Position numbers and translations under genes: made by a program | Assembly: GCA_022453515.1 (NCBI GenBank) | Contig: JAJNNY010000002.1 | Location: 1,178,001-1,242,000, forward strand | Direction of reading: 5' to 3' | DNA length: 64,000 nucleotides | From: Astrocystis sublimbata | Taxonomy: Eukaryota > Ascomycota > Sordariomycetes > Xylariales > Xylariaceae | Shown: in pieces, positions 1 to 11,402 of the stretch | Layout of the letters: the number at the start of each line of letters is the position of its first letter | Numbering within the stretch: the stretch's first letter is position 1 | The notes under the pieces: model-generated | Databases searched by the model: none | What the model saw: only the letters and a program-made list of their open reading frames with translations | Told to the model about the DNA's origin: nothing

Positions 1-719
1 ATCGATTTACTCGACGTGGATTTAGATTTTGATATTGTTTGATAGTCAATAATGTTGAATAAGTTATTTGACCTTAATCCAGCGCGTGCTATAAGGTATG
101 TGAACAGCTTTGTAATTATATCGTATTGCCTCTGATTTATACAAGTCTTTATCAAGCATTGTTTCTTCATACAAAGAGGCTTCTCAACCACACAGGAAAA
201 TAACAGTCGAATGAAAGGTTACAGGAAACAATCGATGTCCTCTCGAGTCATTGTCGCGAGGGTCGGAGTCTATAGCGAACAATCATACTGTATTGTTGTC
301 TAATTGCTGGGATCTCAACTCAGTTGAATCGTTTAATCACTGGAGCTGCACTTCAACAGAGTGATTGTGTAGAGCTCGGCCATCTCTACGCAAGTAGTTT
401 TGATTGTTTTAACCGCTAGAACACCCCAAGAACTGCACCTATCATTCCCAAGTCTCGATTAGGCTCAAGGGTAGGTACAATGAAAGATGGTTGCAGACCC
501 TTGCCCCAGTCGCTTCCTTCAACAGCAGCAGCAGCTCCCGATCAACAATAGCCCCAACAACCCAGGACACGACCGAGATGCGGAACCTTTTGGCCGTTGT
601 GAAGCCCAAGCCGAAATGGCCTCCGTGAGCAGACCAGAACTCACTGAAATGTAGCTCAAGGTAATAACAGAAGTTTTAGTAGGAACAAATTAATAATCGT
701 TTGCAAGAAGCCGTCGAAG
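1..719. other. gene-free stretch before tRNA-Asp
   Basis: I see no credible coding region here. The sequence is A+T-rich with stops in all frames, and no splice-linked exon chain could be assembled. It may hold the far end of a neighbouring gene's untranslated region, but nothing in the sequence shows this. Confidence 0.6.
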
Positions 720-791
720 TCTCGATTGGTCTAGTGGTTAGGATACCTGCTTGTCACGCAGGTGGCCGGGGTTCGATTCCCCGATCGAGAG
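720..791 (+). tRNA. tRNA-Asp (anticodon GUC)
   Basis: This 72-nt sequence folds as a complete cloverleaf without an intron. The 7-bp acceptor stem pairs TCTCGAT (720-726) with ATCGAGA (784-790), and the discriminator base is G791. The anticodon stem-loop reads CTGCTTGTCACGCAG, giving anticodon GUC and therefore aspartate. The T-arm contains the B-box GGTTCGATTCC, and the D-arm carries TGGTCTAGTGGTTAGGA as the A-box. The CCA end is not encoded, as expected for a eukaryotic nuclear tRNA gene. A T-run shortly after the 3' end (797-802) fits an RNA polymerase III terminator. Confidence 0.97.
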
Positions 792-1267
792 CATTAGATT
801 TTTTGGAATTTTTCTAGGTCCGTTTCGCCTTTCACTATCTGTTTACTTCCTCGATTTCACAATCTTTACTTAACTCCGAGTAAAATCTCTTACGAACACC
901 TTTAATTTATCTACTATTTTATAAAGGGCAATTAAAAAGCAAGGGAGATGTAGGCAGAAATAATTCACTAGAAGTTAAGGATGGAAAGAAGCATAGAACG
1001 CCAATGAGTAGTAGGAAACCTCCAATGTTACAGTTGATCATCAAGGCTTATGTTCATCCAAAGCAGCATTGCCTGTGATTCTTGAAGTATAAGGTTTTTT
1101 TTCTAGAAGGGTTCATTACATCTCGTCTCATGATCAGCTAGTCTACATATTACCTCCCAGATTATCCTTCAACATTGCCCGTGCTGTATGGTTGTTCATT
1201 AACGCCACCAGCAGCCTCATCGACGCCGATTTCCAAAGTGTTCCGTACCGAGTATATCTTTAATGGA
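792..1267. other. intergenic, 3' side of TRP4
   Basis: No gene is seen. The stretch holds the presumed pol III terminator of tRNA-Asp and the 3' untranslated region of the minus-strand TRP4 gene. Short open frames near 1160-1600 are antisense or out-of-frame shadows of TRP4. Confidence 0.6.
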
Positions 1268-2556
1268 TCATATGGGCAACGTGTTCGTGACCTCGGCGAA
1301 AGCACTCCACTGCTTCCACGCCTCACCGCTTCGCATCGTCCATCGTGCCCTCCTAACTCCTTCCTTCCAGCGTCCGTTTCCAGGACCCCTTTCCGTGATA
1401 ACATTGCCATCGTCACCAGGGCCCATGTTGCTCGTTTCAGCTTCGCAAATACCCGAAGCCACTAACAGAGCCGCCGTATTCATGAGCACAAATTCAAGAA
1501 TGGGGTCGTCATCCGGCAGCTCATTTTGCAGGATCTTCCGTAGTATCTCCGCGTTTTCCTCCGGTTCTTTCCCGGGCGAAACGGTGCTGAGGGGGTGAGC
1601 GCTAAGTCCGAAGTCCTTGGGTTCGAGTATGAAATGTTCGACTTCGACGCCTTTGCCACCGTTCACTAGCTGCCAGCAGAACGTAGGTCCGGCGCACGAG
1701 ATCTCGTCGAGCTGTTCCTGGCCGCAGACTACCAACCCTTTCTTAGCGCCAGCGAGGCGCAAAGCCTCTGCGAAGACGGGGCCCAAGTCGTCGCGCGCAA
1801 CACCCAGCATGCGTGCTTCGATGGCGTCGTCGAGGGGGTTACTTAAGGGGCCCAGGAGGTTGAAGATGGTGCGCCACCCAAGCTCTTTGCGGATGGAGGC
1901 TACGTGGCGCATGCCCGGGTGGAAGACGGGGGCGAACAGGAATGCATAGTTGGTAGATCCATAGACGGTGTTAATGGTGTCGGGCGTGATGCGGGGAAGT
2001 TGGGCTGGCTTGGGCTGCATGCTCATGAGTAAGTCGGCTGAGCCGGACTTTGAGGTTGAAGCACGGTTTCCATGCTTGGCAAGGAGGAGGAGAGACGAGG
2101 CCAGGATAGAAGATGTTGTGGAGATGTTGAATGTGTGGTGAGAGTCGCCTCCGGTGCCGACGATATCGCACTACGGCGTGAGTTAGCATAATTGCCACGT
2201 CCTGGTTCTCAGCTGAATGTGAGATGAGCCCCTTATTGACTCACCAGTCCGCCTGCATAGTTCCCTTCGGGCCGCCGCTTGCTACTTATGAGACTGTCCA
2301 GACTCTGAAAATCAATCTGGGTGGCATGACGGCGCATGGCAGCCGATGCCTCAGCCAATACATCGGCGCGACGGTCCCAGCCCGTGAAGTGCAGCGCTGT
2401 GAGGAGCGAGCCAGTCTGGACGGGGCTCAGCTTGTTGACGAATATCAGCGAGATGGCCTCGGCGATCTCGTGCGCGGTTACATTCTCCTTGGCGGGATCT
2501 GGCCACAGACGCTGCAGTAAAGGTCGGATGTCGACCAAGGCTTGCTGGTCTGACAT
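1268..2556 (-). CDS. TRP4: Anthranilate phosphoribosyltransferase
   Basis: This enzyme transfers phosphoribose from PRPP to anthranilate, the second committed step of tryptophan synthesis, in the cytosol. There are two exons: 2556-2245 and 2170-1268. The 74-bp intron (2244-2171) has a GTGAGT donor and TAG acceptor and joins in phase 0. The product is 404 residues, normal for the fungal enzyme. An N-terminal helical domain is followed immediately after the splice by the glycine-rich PRPP loop VGTGGD (about residues 108-113). Next come the FNIST segment, the KHGNR...SKSGSAD segment of the active site, and NLLGPLSNP. The C-terminus has the family's GNGRWKEGVRRAR-type ending. The gene is transcribed divergently from the uL10m gene, and a consensus CPC1/GCN4 site lies 205 bp upstream of the ATG. 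Recognition is firm; the exact stop (TGA at 1268-1270) is read directly. Confidence 0.96.
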
Positions 2557-3309
2557 GACTATGGAGTTTGGGTGCGCAGACCTAGGTTATGATGTGAAGA
2601 TGGATGCCGAGTTCGGCGAGGGGATTCGCGACGAGTGTCGGCACAGATGCCAGTGTTATGACGAGAATTGCTGACGGAGTGAAATGTGAATGAGAAATCC
2701 AGAGACACAATAGCCTTGCCATGCAAGATAAGTCAATTGGCTCTCAGTCTTTAGAGAGTCTGACTCAAATGTGTCGCTGTTGAATTACTATTTCCAGCTT
2801 GCCCCGCCATCAATGTCATCAATGCCATGGATGCTTGCTTGCATGTACCTCGCAGTAGACAGCTCGACAGAGGTACCTGGATACATTCAAATAGATCAGT
2901 AGTGCAGGGGTGCCAGACTCCAGGGAACAGGGACAGGGCTGCTTGCAGTTCGCCAAGACTGCCCACTGTCGAGCTTTATCGGGAACTTATCGATTGGGGC
3001 GGTGACGTCGGGCAGATGCGCCTGATCAGGATATGGCAGTATCCGATCTTGACCGACTATGGCCGACTATCCCCGGCTCACCTAGGCAGTGACTTTCTTT
3101 GATGGAGGAGCAGAAAGAGCAAAAATCGGTTCCACTTATTTTCATCACAGCATTTGGCGATAGCAAGGTGGTGCTACTTTGGCGCGGGCAATCACCAGGA
3201 TACATAGCGGGACGACAACCCGGAGGCACCAGACACCAGGCACCCAGGATCGAGGAGGAGAGAATCGAAACGGCAGACTCGTTCGTGACCAGTCGACGCA
3301 ACAACCACA
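2557..3309. other. divergent promoter region TRP4 / uL10m
   Basis: This 753-bp stretch separates the two divergently transcribed start codons. It contains the TGACTCA element described separately. Small open frames here lack coding character and overlap the uL10m 5' end out of frame. Confidence 0.7.
2761..2767. promoter_or_regulatory. Putative CPC1/GCN4 (AP-1-like) site
   Basis: The 7-mer TGACTCA is the consensus half-site pair bound by GCN4 in yeast and by CPC-1/CpcA in filamentous fungi. It lies 205 bp upstream of the TRP4 ATG, where such sites are typically found in amino-acid biosynthesis genes under cross-pathway control. Binding is inferred from sequence and context only; a 7-mer can occur by chance. 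Confidence 0.55.
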
Positions 3310-4347
3310 ATGCCGCCTCGGCTCCATTGCGCTGCGCGCAGCAGCGTGGGCCGAGCTCTACAACGGACAGCAACCAGCACGACAAGAGTGTCTGCCCTCA
3401 CCGTCCAAAGCGCGACGAGGGCAGCTTCGAGGGGCTATGCGACAGCAGCTTCCCCCGTGCCTCTCGGCGGTCTGAGGTTACCCGACGACTACATTCCACC
3501 GACGCAACCCCCGAGCGCCCGCCGGCCCGAGCAGAGGAAGGCCCAGCTTCTGCGCTCCTACACAGCCATGCTGCGATCGACGCCCGTCATGCTCTTCTTC
3601 CAACACAACAACCTGACTGCCGTCGAATGGGCTGCGGTACGGCGAGAGCTGCGAGCTGCCTTAGCCGAGGTCCCGCCACCCGCTGCTGGGCCCGACGGCG
3701 CTGTCCCCGTCGACATCACTTCCCATATCGAGTTTCAGGTGTTACGGACGCGCATGTTCAACATCGCCTACAAGATCGTCGAATGCTTCAAGCCCGGGGC
3801 GCAGGTCGACAAGTCCAACGCCTACATGCACGATCTGTCCAAGACCGCCTACGAATCCATCACGAAAGCGAGCGTTGACGAGTCGTCTACGTACAGCCAG
3901 ATCAGCCCCTTGCTTTCCGGACCCGTGGCCGCCGTCACCTTCCCCTCCGTCTCGCCGGCGCATCTGGCAGCTGTGCTCAAGGTCCTCTCGCCATCACCGC
4001 CCAACTTCCCCGCTCCGACGAGGAAGAAGTACCCCGGCTACTGGGACCCTGTCGCCCAGAGCGGGTTCCAAAAGATCATCCTGATCGGAGGCAGGATAGA
4101 GGACAAGGCGTTCGACCTTGACGGAGTCAAATGGGTCGGCGGCATCAAGGGCGGCATTGATGGATTGCGGGCCCAGCTCGTCGCTCTGTTGCATCATGCT
4201 GGCCTGGGTATCACCACTGCTTTGGAGGGCCACGGCAAGAGCCTGTGGCTGACCCTGGAGGGCAGACGGACACAGCTGGATGAGGAAGCCAACCCTACCA
4301 AAAAGGAGGGTGAGACAGAGGCACCGGCTGAGAACAAGGCTAGCTAG
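3310..4347 (+). CDS. MRPL11: Mitochondrial large-subunit ribosomal protein uL10m
   Basis: This is the fungal mitochondrial uL10 (yeast MRPL11/YmL11), a stalk-base protein of the mitochondrial 54S subunit. A single uninterrupted exon encodes 345 residues. The first ~50 residues are rich in Arg, Ser, Thr and Ala with no acidic residues, a clear mitochondrial presequence. The ribosomal L10 fold follows with the block [32 protein letters not shown] (about residues 75-107 in part). The last ~25 residues are a charged tail rich in Lys and Glu. The ATG at 3310 is chosen because the presequence begins directly there. The gene is divergent from TRP4. Family assignment rests on pattern recognition of the central block and domain order. 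Confidence 0.88.
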   Translation: MPPRLHCAARSSVGRALQRTATSTTRVSALTVQSATRAASRGYATAASPVPLGGLRLPDDYIPPTQPPSARRPEQRKAQLLRSYTAMLRSTPVMLFFQHNNLTAVEWAAVRRELRAALAEVPPPAAGPDGAVPVDITSHIEFQVLRTRMFNIAYKIVECFKPGAQVDKSNAYMHDLSKTAYESITKASVDESSTYSQISPLLSGPVAAVTFPSVSPAHLAAVLKVLSPSPPNFPAPTRKKYPGYWDPVAQSGFQKIILIGGRIEDKAFDLDGVKWVGGIKGGIDGLRAQLVALLHHAGLGITTALEGHGKSLWLTLEGRRTQLDEEANPTKKEGETEAPAENKAS

Positions 4348-5454
4348 TGCATGCGGAGATGTACTATTGATTTGTAAAAGCTGAAAAAAGCAATGTAAAA
4401 CAGTACATATACCTAAAATGAGAAATGCCACAAATCTACAGAAACTAGGTGGCGCCAAGCCTGGCACATAGTAAACATGCTAGGCATCGAGAATCAGTGC
4501 TTTGTCGTCCTTAAAATTACATCCGAGAAAACAAAGGTGAGAAGGGGATTAGGTGACAATTATTGGACAAGAGAAGTCGTAGCAATTGTAGTGAGTTTAC
4601 AAAGTTACCAAGCGTATTGCGGCCATTTTACAGGCACTTTAATTAACACTTTATGGCTGCAGGTTGGTTTCTGGCTGGTCACACTGATGTCTCCGCAACT
4701 GGGTGGGTGGCTTGGTTTCCTTAGAATTCTGGCGACTTGGAGAAGAGATCAAAACGCCATTTCTCATGATCTATTTCAATTTTTATATTTGTCTAATATT
4801 TCATATATACTTGTCTAATTCTAGGTAATGAACTACCGTTCTGTGATTTTATTGTCTTATCAGAGCTGACTGCTGCCAGCCACTCTAAGCAGAACCCCAT
4901 GTTTTGTCCATGGTCAAGTGCGCTGCAAGTGATTCGGTAATGCGCTAGGTAGACTGGACCCTGCAGATCACTTACACGACTTCAGCTGCGGGTGACCACT
5001 ATTCGCGCCAAGCCCAAGGCCCAAAGCCTGGCGGTCTGCTGCTGCGTCACACCTGGACGGACACCCACCCTGCCGTCCGTGACCTCGGGGCCTGACCTGA
5101 GAACCTGCGACAGCTTCTCAAACATCTTTCACCCATCTCTAACTACTTACAACAAATCCGAACCAACCATTCGAAATTCCGATATCCATTTTGCGACAAG
5201 TTTATCCATCGACTGACTGCGACCAAACGAACCTACGAGCAAATAGCGCAATCCGCACCCACCTGAGTCCGACACCAGTCGAGGAAGCTTGGAGCTGAGC
5301 TGAGCTGAGCTTAGTTGGGTCTTTCACCGCCCAGACAAAGCTTGCGAAAGCTCGAGATCTCCAGTTCCAAAGAATTCGCGAACGATTCGTCTTTTCGAAA
5401 AGGAAAGAAATACATATACATATAAGGAGGGAGAGAGAGAGAGACAAAACCGCG
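4348..5454. other. intergenic, uL10m 3' side and promoter of membrane-protein gene
   Basis: No gene is seen. The distal part looks like a 5' leader: it contains a short GAGCT tandem (about 5289-5310) and a GA-rich tract (about 5424-5444) ending just before the ATG at 5455. An open frame at 4477-4818 has no recognisable protein features and was not called. Confidence 0.6.
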
Positions 5455-6306
5455 ATGGATTTCGCGCCCTACCAGAGCTCACCGCCCGAGAACAACCGGC
5501 CCTTCTCCCCGCCCCTAGCCTCGCCGCGCGCATCGCTCGACAGGAGGCAGCAGCAGTCGCCCTTCGGCTCGCCCCAACCCCAGCCCCAGCGCAACTTCGC
5601 CGTCTCCTCGCCTCCGCCCCTGCAGCACCCGCAGCCCCAGCGCTCGTGGTCGGCTGGGTATGATGCGGAGCAGGGGCTGGGGGGAGGCTTAGGTGGGTAT
5701 CATGATAATATTGGGAATGGAGGTGGTAATGGGAACGGTGGATTTGGCGGAGGGGGAGGTGGTGGGATATCTCTAGGTGGTGGTGGTGGAGGAGGCTTCG
5801 TCAGCGAGTTCGACACCAGTTTGGGACTGCGGCTTGATTATGAAGCTGTGCTGGCTTATGCTGCGTTGCCCCCGCTGGGCGCCATTATCATGCTGATTCT
5901 GGAGAGGAAGAGCGATTACGTTAGGTGAGTGTGATCTTCTGGGAACGGGCGTTAGCTTGAAGGTTGAAGGCGCGCAAGATTCGAAAGCTAACATCAGGCC
6001 CACTAGATTCCACGCCTGGCAGTCAAGTCTCGTCTTCACCGTCTTATTTGTCCTCCATCTGCTGTTCTCCTGGTCGACGTTCCTTAGCTGGGTCATAATT
6101 CTGGGCGATATCGCTCTGATCGCGTTTCTTGGGCTTCATGCGTATAGAGACGCGGATACTCTTGATAGGTGTGTGGCTTTCTGGCCTATGTTTGCTTCAT
6201 GGTCTATGTGCCGTGAGAATATTATGTTCAACGCTAACATTGACGGCTCAGATTCGAAGTCCCGTTTTTCGGCAGTATAGCTAGCCGCATACTGGATGAT
6301 GAGTAA
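5455..6306 (+). CDS. DUF4870 / UPF0132-type small membrane protein
   Basis: Three exons (5455-5924, 6007-6168, 6252-6306) encode 228 residues; both introns are GT-AG and phase consistent. The N-terminal ~120 residues are low complexity: first Pro/Gln/Ser-rich, then Gly-rich with long Gly runs. The C-terminal ~105 residues carry the conserved domain. It starts at DYEAVLAYAALPPLGAI and has three hydrophobic helices (around AALPPLGAIIMLILE, SLVFTVLFVLHLLFSW and LSWVIILGDIALIAFLGL), with the characteristic VRFHAWQS loop between the first two. It ends in FEVPFFGSIASRILDDE, typical of the fungal members. The function of this family is not established; a membrane location is inferred from the helices. 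Short Gly-rich tandem DNA (5670-5795) makes the N-terminal region likely to vary in length. Confidence 0.82.
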
Positions 6307-9300
6307 GACGAAATCGCCTGTATAAGAGAGGGTACCATGTCGTGGACTCGGTACTGGCCGCTCTGCCTCGATCCCCTCTGTAGCCCACCAACTGGGGGCG
6401 GTTGGCTCTTTGAGCGGTATAATGATAATGTGGGCAGATATATTCGTATATATTACCCTGTGAATACGCATGATTATAAGTTTTGCATAGTATCGATGTC
6501 ACTATGGCCGAAGAAATCTTCAAAATGAACAGTGGACTGCCATGGGTTGCTGCTTGGTCTTCAAGACACAATGTTTGTGTCACAGAAGCCAGAGCTACAG
6601 CTCTATATCATGCATGACTCTATGACGACAAGATTTGAAATGTGTCGACCTGCAGTTTCGATAATCTGCAATCAATTGGGAATATTGTCATTCTGCTAGA
6701 GGCGCATGGGGTGCTACTGCCATGAATTGCGAGCCTCGCCATCGAGAACACATTTCGTCAAACTGCGAGTCTCTCCAGCCAACTTAATCAGTAGTAATGC
6801 TCTATCCTACTTTGCAAACTTGGTAAATCTGCAGCTAATAGAAATCCGTATGAAGACCTCAATGGCTGTCAATGTACGTAGAGTAAAGGACTATTTGCCG
6901 CAATGAAATCTCATAAGCTGTACTCCCAGTATGTTATAAAATGCTTAGCCGAGAAGTTCGGTCGTAATCACTTGCGGGCGTCTCCCAGACTGGCTGCTTT
7001 TCATCCTCTAACATGTTAATTCGATCGTAAGATGATTGGCCTATCAGTGTTTGGTCTGATGACATCTAAGTAACTGACGTGTTGGAACATAGTTTCTTCT
7101 CTTGGATCGAATGACTCTTAGGTGCTACTTTCGAGAGGTACTTGAGGCTCGTTAGATAGTGTTCTGGGGTCGTCAGAAAGAACCTTCTGATGGGACATCA
7201 CACAAGACCACGCTGTCCAGTCCAAGAACTGGGAACAATCTCGATGAGGCCAGTCTCCGATGGCGGAGGGATAATAGGCGTGTCGGCCCGAAGAAAAAAA
7301 GGTTTGTCGAGAGAGCAAAACATGGGGTCTTCATATGTGTATCTCGGAAACTTTTCAATATCAGATCATATTGACAAGCGATTGTCATAGTGGATAATTA
7401 CCTAATCATACGTAGCGTGTACGTTTGTGGCTTCATGAGGCTTCTGCGGCGGCAGGCATTGGGGAGGGCCGCTTTCCTGGCCGCATTCGCTGAAGATCGT
7501 ATGATGAAATAACTTAAGATAGTCACACTCTTACGGTACTTCGGCTCACAAGATCTGATATATCTGAGACCGTATATAGATCTCGGTTAGAGATCTCGCT
7601 AAAATAGGGCCGAGCCAGTCATCTGGATAGGCCTTGTTAAGTGGTCCCGCACGTTCAATATTGGGCTTGGATCTGTTGGTCAGGTCTGTTGTAGTTTGGT
7701 AGCAGGAGAAGATCATTGACTGAACGGAGCCGATTGTTTCTTGTTTCATCCAAATCCTTAGAGGGATGTGCCTCCGTCATATAGCATCTGCCTTATTAGT
7801 AATTGTAGAACAGCTGCTGGTTGGAGAGCTACCCGAGTTTCCATCTTGACACAGCTTGTGTTAATTCAGGGTTACATATAGTGCACTTTTTTCGGTGTGA
7901 AAACAAGGGACCATGAACCTACTTTGCCATCATCCCTCGAGCATTGCTCCTATGATACAATTTGCGTAGTATCAAACTCTATACTCTCTGGATTCAAGAC
8001 ATTAGTCCTCAGGGTCATAATTGGGAATTGTAATGACATTAGGACAGTGCCTGCATGCTCGGAAATAGCCATTATTAAACGTTTAGTGATTTCCCGACCA
8101 TGATAACCGCAACAGCAGCTCCTCTTCAAAACTTTGAAGATAAACTTTCCGGCGCTCCATTGTTGCAAATATACCGGACCTGTCTGATAATCGTCGAGTA
8201 TAGGTATGCATACCTGCGGGCGGGCCCACGTGAAGAAGTTGCATTGCAGTTCGGCAAGTATAGAGGATTATATAAGGCTTGTGTTCCGTTCTTATCTTGT
8301 GTCCCCTCAACTACCGTCCGGACTACCGTTGCACAAGATATTCGAGACCCTCAGCGCAAACAGGTATGCTACATACGCCGCTGTACGGCCGAGCCAGGGC
8401 CGCGAGGACGGCAAATGTCTTTTGCCTCGACCCTGGGTACAATGACGAAGTTGTTTGCGGCCTCGAGTGACATGATCTCATGGACATACGCTGCTACTGA
8501 TCGTCCGTGGATCGTCCGTGGGTCGTCCGAAATAACCGTTTGATACCTTGAAGCACCCGTGTGATTGTCTAGCCATCTTGGGACTGAAGATATGCGGGCA
8601 AGGTAGTGCTAGCTGAACTGCAATTCGGTAGTTCGATCCTGGCTGAGCGGCAGCATGTTCATCATGTAATAATCGATTGATATTGGAAGAAGTGTCAGGC
8701 CCAATCAAAATGCACGTGCAATAACATGCATACCTAGCTATACATCATGAAGAAAAGAGGGATGTTACTCTGTCGGCACCAGGGGAAAATTAAAAAAGCT
8801 TCCACAACGTCAGTGGTAGGTGGATAGACGAACTAACGTGCCCTTCTCTCAGCTCACACTCGCCGCAATACCGGCGGTGAGGATTAAGGGCCATGCACGA
8901 CCGTATTCACGTTCTAGATTGTATGGTGTTCCTCCATCGTCTCTCCAATTGAGCAGCTCTCAACTCGAAACTGCAACAAGATTGATATCATCTGGTGTCA
9001 CTCGCTTACATCAATAACGCCAGGTCCTATAGCAATTGACTCACTCACCTTATCAGAGGTCGTCTCATATCAGGACTTGTTAGCAAGGATCTCACATGTT
9101 AAGGCGGCGTCCAGAGCTCACGCATATCGAAGCCACATAGCAGTGTTTCTCTGCATTGTGATATCGCTTGACTCCGATATGTGTCAGAATTATAGACAAG
9201 AAATATGTCATAGTATTTGGCATCGAGCAGGCTGCCAGATAATCTTGCGTGCGCCGATGAAAGGATAGATAAGAGCTGCGTTGGTCATCTATCGTACAAA

Positions 9301-10681
9301 ACGGCAGACAGGTATTGCATGTGATACATCATCGTGCACGACAACCGAGTGCCGAAGGTGTCACACTGAGTGTGTTTGATATCTAGCCCCAGGGACTTGG
9401 TAATCTCTCTGAGACCTTCTCATGCCACGACCTATTGCGCCAGAACGAGCGAAACCCCGCTATTGGCCGGCTGTCTGGACCTCTTGGAGGATATTGTGAG
9501 CGGATCGCGCCAGGGTCACTTCGGTTGTCCACCATGACGAAGTGACTGCAACATCAAAGATACCGGTTTCGGACGCAACAACTTCATCAAGGAGCCGCGC
9601 CTGTCGGTCGCAAATGACAATCTAGAATAGGTGTTGTTGGCCTTGAAACAGACACCAAGATCGCTAGGGAACTAGGTTAGTCAGGTACCTGGAAGAATCT
9701 AGACTGAGTTAGTGGTAGATATCTGGGGAATCGCCCGCTAGTCGGCTCGTGGTCTGCTATACTGTAGTAGGCAAAGCTTGATGTGAGCAGTGTCCTGAAC
9801 CCCGAGATTGTTGAGAGACTCGTTATTACTATTACCAATGGCCTAGAGTGTAGTGCGGTGTTAGTATAAGCGGTGAAAAGTTTAAATCTGGCGAATTTGG
9901 GCTAGTCGAAACGAGGCATAATCTATCCCGCATTCTCATGTTCAGTTTAGTGCGTTTGAAGCCTTATTCATGGTGCTGGCTTGGTTTCCTTTGTGGAGAT
10001 AGTAGACCCGATACAAAGGGTAAGTTAACGAGTCCAGAGCTACGCGTTAGTAGCGAACTAGTCACGAATTTCCCAATTCTGCGACCAGATTTTACGCGTC
10101 TTCGACTAGGGAAGGGAGGGACGTAGGACATGTATACGGCAACGCAAAGTTTGCGCGACACGAGTCGGTAATTTAGGTGTCGATTCTCGGGGATACTTAC
10201 CGTGATTTGATACACCAAAGTTGACGTGCTAGCCACCGGTCCAACTAATGACGGGATTTGATGATATCAGCCATCGGTACAATGGCGCGATAGCGCAACA
10301 TTCACCCAGACAGTAGGTAAATGCCCTAAGGTCCAAGCGGTACCGGCGCTGCTCGTTGCTGGTACACGGCATTGTAATGCAGAGCTCAAACATTGCAAGC
10401 GGCCGGAGGTAGTAACAGAGATCAACGGTGACCGGGGGGTGGTTTGTATAAGTTGTCCTTGGGAGTAGCCTGGATTCATGCAGTCTCTCCTGACTCTTCA
10501 AGTGTCATGACTCAACCCGTTCCAACCTGGCAAAGCACATAACCTACTACCAATTCCCTTCCGGCACTTCTTCGCAAGGGTTCCTCTTAGACTCACAATA
10601 CCTAAGAACTTCTGGCTCAACTCTGTCGAACTTGTCATCATTCCATAAGCTGCAAGGGCCGCGGCCGATTTAGGCGAAACC
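6307..10681. other. 4.4-kb gene-free stretch
   Basis: I found no gene despite reading both strands. Open frames are short, lack codon bias and cannot be linked through splice sites into a recognisable protein. The longest, 8100-8543 (+), has no domain or family pattern. A threefold 11-bp tandem (ATCGTCCGTGG units) occurs at about 8500-8529. Composition is more A+T-rich than the genes either side, compatible with decayed sequence, but no transposon ends or target duplications could be identified. Confidence 0.55.
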
Positions 10682-11402
10682 ATGGCTGTCCAGTACGAAT
10701 ATATGCGCGCCGCCGAAACTGTGCCCACCGCTATCGCCGAGAAAGCAGCATTCTCAATTTCGACGCAAGATTTCGAGACCCCTGAGACTATCCGAGACGA
10801 GACCGATGATCTGTTGGTTATCTCACCATATACCGAGCGGGCACACCTATTGGATCTGAAGAGCCTCGACACAGCAAACGCGATCCTTGCGCAAGCGCTA
10901 GTTCACTTGAAGTGTCTCCGGCCCGATTATGCTACTGCCCCATATATCGACACCTTCAACTGGGAAGAAATCGTGGAGCAGGTGAAAAGGCTGGCGCAGG
11001 AAAAAGAGCATCGATGGACAGAAAGCTCGTTCTTCGTGGTCGCCTTTCGGTCTCAAATCCCACCGACAACGGTGTACGAAGACCTGGGCGCTCTGGACAA
11101 GGCAGCGCACGCAGAAGCGACTGCCAGTGGGGGATTCCTCAAGTAAGTCAATCAGGGTTGTTGATGCGCATGGTGCACTAACAAGCCGTAGGTACTGGTT
11201 TGGAAGTCCTGATAAGGACGGCAAAAATCTAGCGACGTGCGTGTGGAGATCGCAAGAGGACGCAAAGAAGGGAGGTATCGGACCCGCGCATCGACGGGCA
11301 GCGACGGCAGCCCGGGATCTCTATTCCCATTGGAAGATTGACCGGCACAAGCTTATCATTCGCGACGACGTGAAGAGCTGGGACATTACCGACTGGGCAT
11401 GA
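10682..11402 (+). CDS. UPF0643-like conserved fungal protein
   Basis: Two exons (10682-11142 and 11192-11402) encode 223 residues. The 49-bp intron has a GTAAGT donor and a GCACTAACA branch site. The most conserved-looking part straddles the splice: FRSQIPPTT, then LGALDKAAHAEATASGGFLKYWFG, then ATCVWRS and GPAHRRA, ending DITDW. This matches my recollection of the UPF0643 family of fungi, proteins of about 220 residues with no known function. There is no signal peptide or membrane segment. The TGG-rich C-terminal half suggests a compact enzyme-like fold, but no catalytic motif is recognised. The gene is followed tandemly by eIF3h after a 1.6-kb gap. Confidence 0.75.

Noticed and set aside
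3099..3878. 259-codon plus-strand frame overlapping the uL10m start
   Set aside because: Out-of-frame shadow of the uL10m coding sequence, with no family pattern of its own.
8580..8660. tRNA-like B-box (AGTTCGATCCT)
   Set aside because: No acceptor stem, anticodon arm or A-box can be paired around it.
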